DNA from: Paramecium octaurelia
Taxonomy: Eukaryota; Ciliophora; Oligohymenophorea; Peniculida; Parameciidae
Length of the DNA: 64,000 nt
Assembly (NCBI GenBank): GCA_905182995.1
Contig: CAJJDP010000088.1
Span: 329,381-393,380, forward strand
Direction of reading: 5' to 3'
The notes beneath the pieces were generated by a model, which made no database searches, was not told the origin of the DNA, and worked only from the letters and a program-made list of their open reading frames with translations. Both the position numbers and the translations under genes were made by a program. Of this stretch, positions 60,359-64,000 are shown piece after piece. The number at the start of each line of letters is the position of its first letter. The first letter of the stretch is position 1.

Positions 60359-61107
60359 TAAATAAAAGCATATTGTAATAATAGATTAATAAATATTATG
60401 TGCTTTAATGCTAATTTTAAATGTATAAATTTTGCTGAAATTAAAACTAGTTTTTTTGCAAAAAAAATAAGATGGAAAGAGTTGTTTATTTGTAGTAAAT
60501 ATTCCTAAATTATAAATATTATATAATTATTGGAAGAAAAATAACAGTTTATCATTTGATAAACTCCCCAAAATTAAATAATTAAACTATAATTAAATGA
60601 TTTTGAATTATTGATAATTCCTTCAAATTAATCTTGTTTCCAGGCATTGGATAAATTGTATCAATACCCAAATCCGACCCTTTACTGTAATTTTCTTAAG
60701 TCATTTTCAAAATGTGATTAAATTATTATTAAGAATTTACTTGCTTACTTGCATGTAGAATTGACAATGTGCTTACATTTAAGTTTAACTTCTTCAAGTG
60801 TTAATAATCCTGTTATTTTATTATTATGAATTTTATTTTTGCCTAAAAGTTAATTTTGATACAACTTTATATTAGGGATTAAGAATGGAAAATATATGTT
60901 GTTTATGCTCTTACTATTAATTTGTTTTTGAAGTTGGGATAATTATTAATTTAGTGTTTTTATGAATTATTTTGCTATTGCCCAGATTTAATCAAAATTA
61001 GTAAACTTATAACATGAAATTTAACTAATTATCCACATAGTTTGAATCTTAGTTGGGTCCTAAAAATGTTACAATTTAAAAACTGATATTCGACTTCAGA
61101 ACTTATA
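60359..61107. other. AT-rich spacer
   Basis: No supported gene. Confidence 0.45.
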
Positions 61108-61464
61108 ATGATTTTTGGAATAGCGGGTTTGTCATATCGTGGAATCTAGTTAACTTTCATTCTTTAAAGTGATGAAGAAAAGAATCTAACTATGAAGGCA
61201 GCAATTATTTATGAAAGTGAAAGTATTAATTAAAATTATATTACTATCTAAAAAATAATAATAATAGAACTGGATAATAATTTAAATTATTATAACCAAA
61301 TAGGTCTTAAAATTGATAGTAGAACAGAGAATTAAATCTCCAGAATTATAATATTCTATAATAATTAATTGAAAAATCTTCATATATCGTTGTTTGATTT
61401 AAATATTGTGGTTGATAATGAGTTGTTGTTTCGAATTTATTCAATTTATTTTTTAATTCATTGA
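61108..61464 (+). CDS. 118-aa hypothetical protein
   Basis: ATG 61108 to TGA 61462-61464 without break: MIFGIAGLSYRGIQLTFILQ, SDEEKNLTMKAAIIYESESI, IELDNNLNYYNQIGLKID and NLHISLFDLNIVVDNELLF. Mixed composition rather than simple sequence, so probably coding. No family recognised. Confidence 0.4.
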
Positions 61465-63128
61465 TAAATCTGTTGATGTATACGCTAACACAAATTGAGT
61501 GCTATTTCTTAAATAATTTATGATTAATAGAAATCTAATAGAAAAAGTTTGATTAATTCATTTGGGTTATTAAAATTATATTCTCAAATATATAGACTTT
61601 GAATTTCCATGTTAAGACTTTTAAGTTCTTAATGCTGTGTTAAATTTTGAGATAATTCTGTTTAAAAATTAAGGTTTTGTCATATCCTAATAGAGTGTCA
61701 CCTTGTTCATAATATATATTGACCATACATGAAATTCCTTTTGGTATGTTATTCATATGAGTCCTTCTCATATGATTCCGATAGTCTTAAATGTTGTAAT
61801 AAATGTTTTTGCATTCAAAATACCTGCTTTTTAATGAATTATCAATTTACTTTAAACAATTTCTTATCATTATTTTTTTAAGACTATTTATTTTCAAATC
61901 ATTTTTCATGATTAAGGTCAGAATAAAATTGATTACCTTTTATTTTTGTTTGATTTTTGGTGTTAGATTCTTTGGAGATATCGTTAAAGGTGGATTTATT
62001 GGAGAATATGACTATTGTTAATAGTCATAATTAAGAATTTTTTTTTGTAAGATTTTAGATATGAAGTAAAATTGTTTAATTCCAAATGTCTCAAAAAAGA
62101 TAAATTTTGAAGTTCCCCCTAAAAGGCACTAGCACTTAAAATCACCTTGGCAAGGAAACTATGGGGATTCCTTGATAGCTAAATGCTTGATTAAGTAAAT
62201 TATGGATTTAAGGAAAAGGATAATATCGAACATCCGATTTTAAAACATAATTCATCTAAGGATCTAGACTTAGAAGAAGAATATTGTCTTGCTGGATGAA
62301 TATTATAAAATATCGATTCAGATTTTAGACCCTTAATCGAAATATCATATATATTTTTACGAAAAATAAAAATCAAATTATAATAAAAATAATATCTTTA
62401 CTTATAAGCCAAAAATACATTTATCATCTAAGATCAATAAAATTGTCAGTCCAACATCAAAAAATATCATTATCATAGTTATTACTCGATATTAAGATTT
62501 GATAACTAGCATTTGTTGTTAATCACAACGGCAAGAAGAAATTGATGTTTTGTTCAAGTGTGAAAATTATAATATTTGTTGATTTTATTCATATTCAAAT
62601 TTTCTCATAAGTTTTAATAGTCTTGAGCTTAAAAATTATATCTTTTCCATCCTCAAAACTGTTTTGCCCTGTTTAATAATATCATCACCATTAATTTTTA
62701 TAATAAGAAAAGTGCTATGGAATAATTTAAACACAAAATTAGAATAAAGTATAACAGAAATTGTTAGGATTAAATTATTTCAGAATGCTGAATTTTTGTC
62801 ACACGATAATATTTCATAAAATTGTATCAATTTTTAGGTTATGAGGATCCTTTCAGAAAGAACTCCTAATTTCTATAAAAATATAAATAATGATATAAAC
62901 AATATTTTATTTATATACTTAATTATTGAATTAAAGAATATGAGAAGAAAAGAATATAAATATCATTAAGTGAATTTTAATATATTTATGCTGTTTAAGT
63001 TCTATTCAATTTGATTATTAAATTTAGATTACTTATTTTCTAATTAAATTATTTATATATGACATATAAAATAGCTGGTACTTGGAGAAAAATTATTTTA
63101 TAAAGATTTTTATCAAAAACACTTTAAA
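61465..63128. other. AT-rich spacer upstream of tubulin gene
   Basis: About 1.7 kb without a supported frame; the plus-strand open frame at 61803-62021 is Phe/Ile/Leu low complexity. Confidence 0.5.
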
Positions 63129-64000
63129 ATGAGAGAAGTAATTACAATTTAAGTCGGATAGGGGGGAATATAGGTTGGAAATGCATGTTGGGAATTGTTC
63201 TGTTTAGAGCATCAAATATAGCTTAATGGATAGTTGATCAATTAGTAAATAATAGATAAAAATGATGCATTAAGAACTTTGTTTTTTGAATCTGATCTTT
63301 AAAAATTAGTTCCAAGATCTATATTACTGGATTTGGAATCATCGATAATAGATGAAGTAAAAACTGGTAAATTTAAGGAGATGTTTAACCCAGAATAATT
63401 AATTTCTGGAAAAGGAGGCACCGCTCATAATTTTGGAAGAGGTTATTATTCCATAGGCTAAGAATATATTGATACTGTATATGTTTGGAGAGAATAAGAA
63501 AACTTGTTGAAAATTGTTCTTCATTTTAAGGATTTATAATATTCAATTCGGTTGGTGGAGGGACAGGTTCAGGTTTTGGTGCTTTGCTATTTGATAAATT
63601 ATCAGTTGATTATTGTAAAAAATCTAGATTGGGCATAATTATTTATCCATCACCAGAAACCTAGGTTTCTATGGTTGAACCCTACAATTCAATTCTTGCA
63701 ACTTAATCTTTAATAGATCATGCTGATGTTTGTATAACTATGGATAATTAGGCAATTTATGATATTTGTAAAAATAAACTTGATGTTGAAGTACCAAAAT
63801 ATTCTAATTTGAACAGGATGATAGCTCAAGTGATGTCATCTATAACTGCTTCGATGAGATATGATGGCCCATTACTTAGGGAGATGGCTGAATTGGAAAA
63901 TAGTTTAGTTCCTTATGCCAAGTTCAAATTTTTGATTTGTACTTATGCTCCTATTATATCCTATTAAAAGCTGGACCATTTGCAGCTTTCAACTATTGAA
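63129..64000 (+). CDS. Divergent alpha-tubulin, 3' end off the right edge
   Basis: ATG 63129: MREVITIQVGQGGIQVGNAC matches the tubulin nucleotide-binding start. Then [31 protein letters not shown], the T4 loop [73 protein letters not shown] and [20 protein letters not shown], ending at STIE. Cys-4-type context ([17 protein letters not shown]) and [11 protein letters not shown] with LNRMIAQV fit alpha- rather than beta-tubulin, and the Glu before NSLVPY corresponds to the catalytic Glu of alpha. It is strongly diverged (GKGGTAHN where alpha has GKEDAANN; the Lys40 loop is changed). One shift near 63485 (after IDTV). A specialised isotype or a decaying paralogue. Confidence 0.85.

Noticed and set aside
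1..64000. CRISPR arrays, insertion sequences, bacterial ribosome binding sites
   Set aside because: None seen, and not expected in a ciliate nuclear genome.

Overview
The window is ciliate nuclear DNA, most likely Paramecium. It is about three-quarters A+T. Long protein-like reading frames appear only when TAA and TAG are read as Gln and TGA is kept as the sole stop. Clear introns are tiny (21, 22 and 28 nt, GT...TAG), the Paramecium size class. All coordinates below use that code, and under the standard code almost every gene is invisible.

Layout. 1-1289 (-) 5'-end part of a WD40 gene running off the left edge. 1724-4021 (+) cysteine-rich surface antigen. 5307-6782 (+) Zn/coiled-coil/WD40 gene. 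7101-8056 (+) unknown. 9662-12302 (+) large protein with a von Willebrand A domain. 13469-15948 (+) major-facilitator transporter, its first part present twice. 16163-16881 (+) unknown. About 17377-17448 a tRNA-like gene. 18480-20730 (-) an E2 (ubiquitin-conjugating)-like domain read in frame into a Zn/WD40 protein. 20855-23423 unknown minus-strand gene, present twice. 24179-26320 (-) two cysteine-containing secreted proteins. 27011-29334 (+) a four-helix membrane protein and a 78-aa membrane protein, the block present twice. 30264-31475 (+) type I membrane protein. 31.8-36.2 kb (-) small unknowns, then a Zn/coiled-coil protein with an SPRY-like tail. 38.6-43.9 kb (-) poorly resolved coding. 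44705-45506 (-) small surface antigen. 46.7-49.6 kb (-) acetyltransferase-like gene, present twice. 50.6-60.4 kb a second WD40 cluster. 63129-64000 (+) divergent alpha-tubulin, cut by the right edge.

The main theme is a Zn-binding/coiled-coil/WD40 family: at least seven members or remnants plus a relative with a different C-terminus. These are probably scaffold proteins, and one is apparently fused to an E2 domain, which suggests a ubiquitin link. Surface and secreted cysteine-rich proteins form a second group.

Sequence quality strongly affects interpretation. Four blocks of 1.1-1.4 kb are repeated exactly on both sides of a single N, the signature of unmerged contig ends. Many genes are broken by one-base shifts at homopolymers. 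Either the sequence carries homopolymer length errors, or the region is decaying (for example subtelomeric or germline-limited DNA). Several genes are fully intact, which favours errors in at least part of the cases. Long AT-rich stretches between genes hold nothing I can support.
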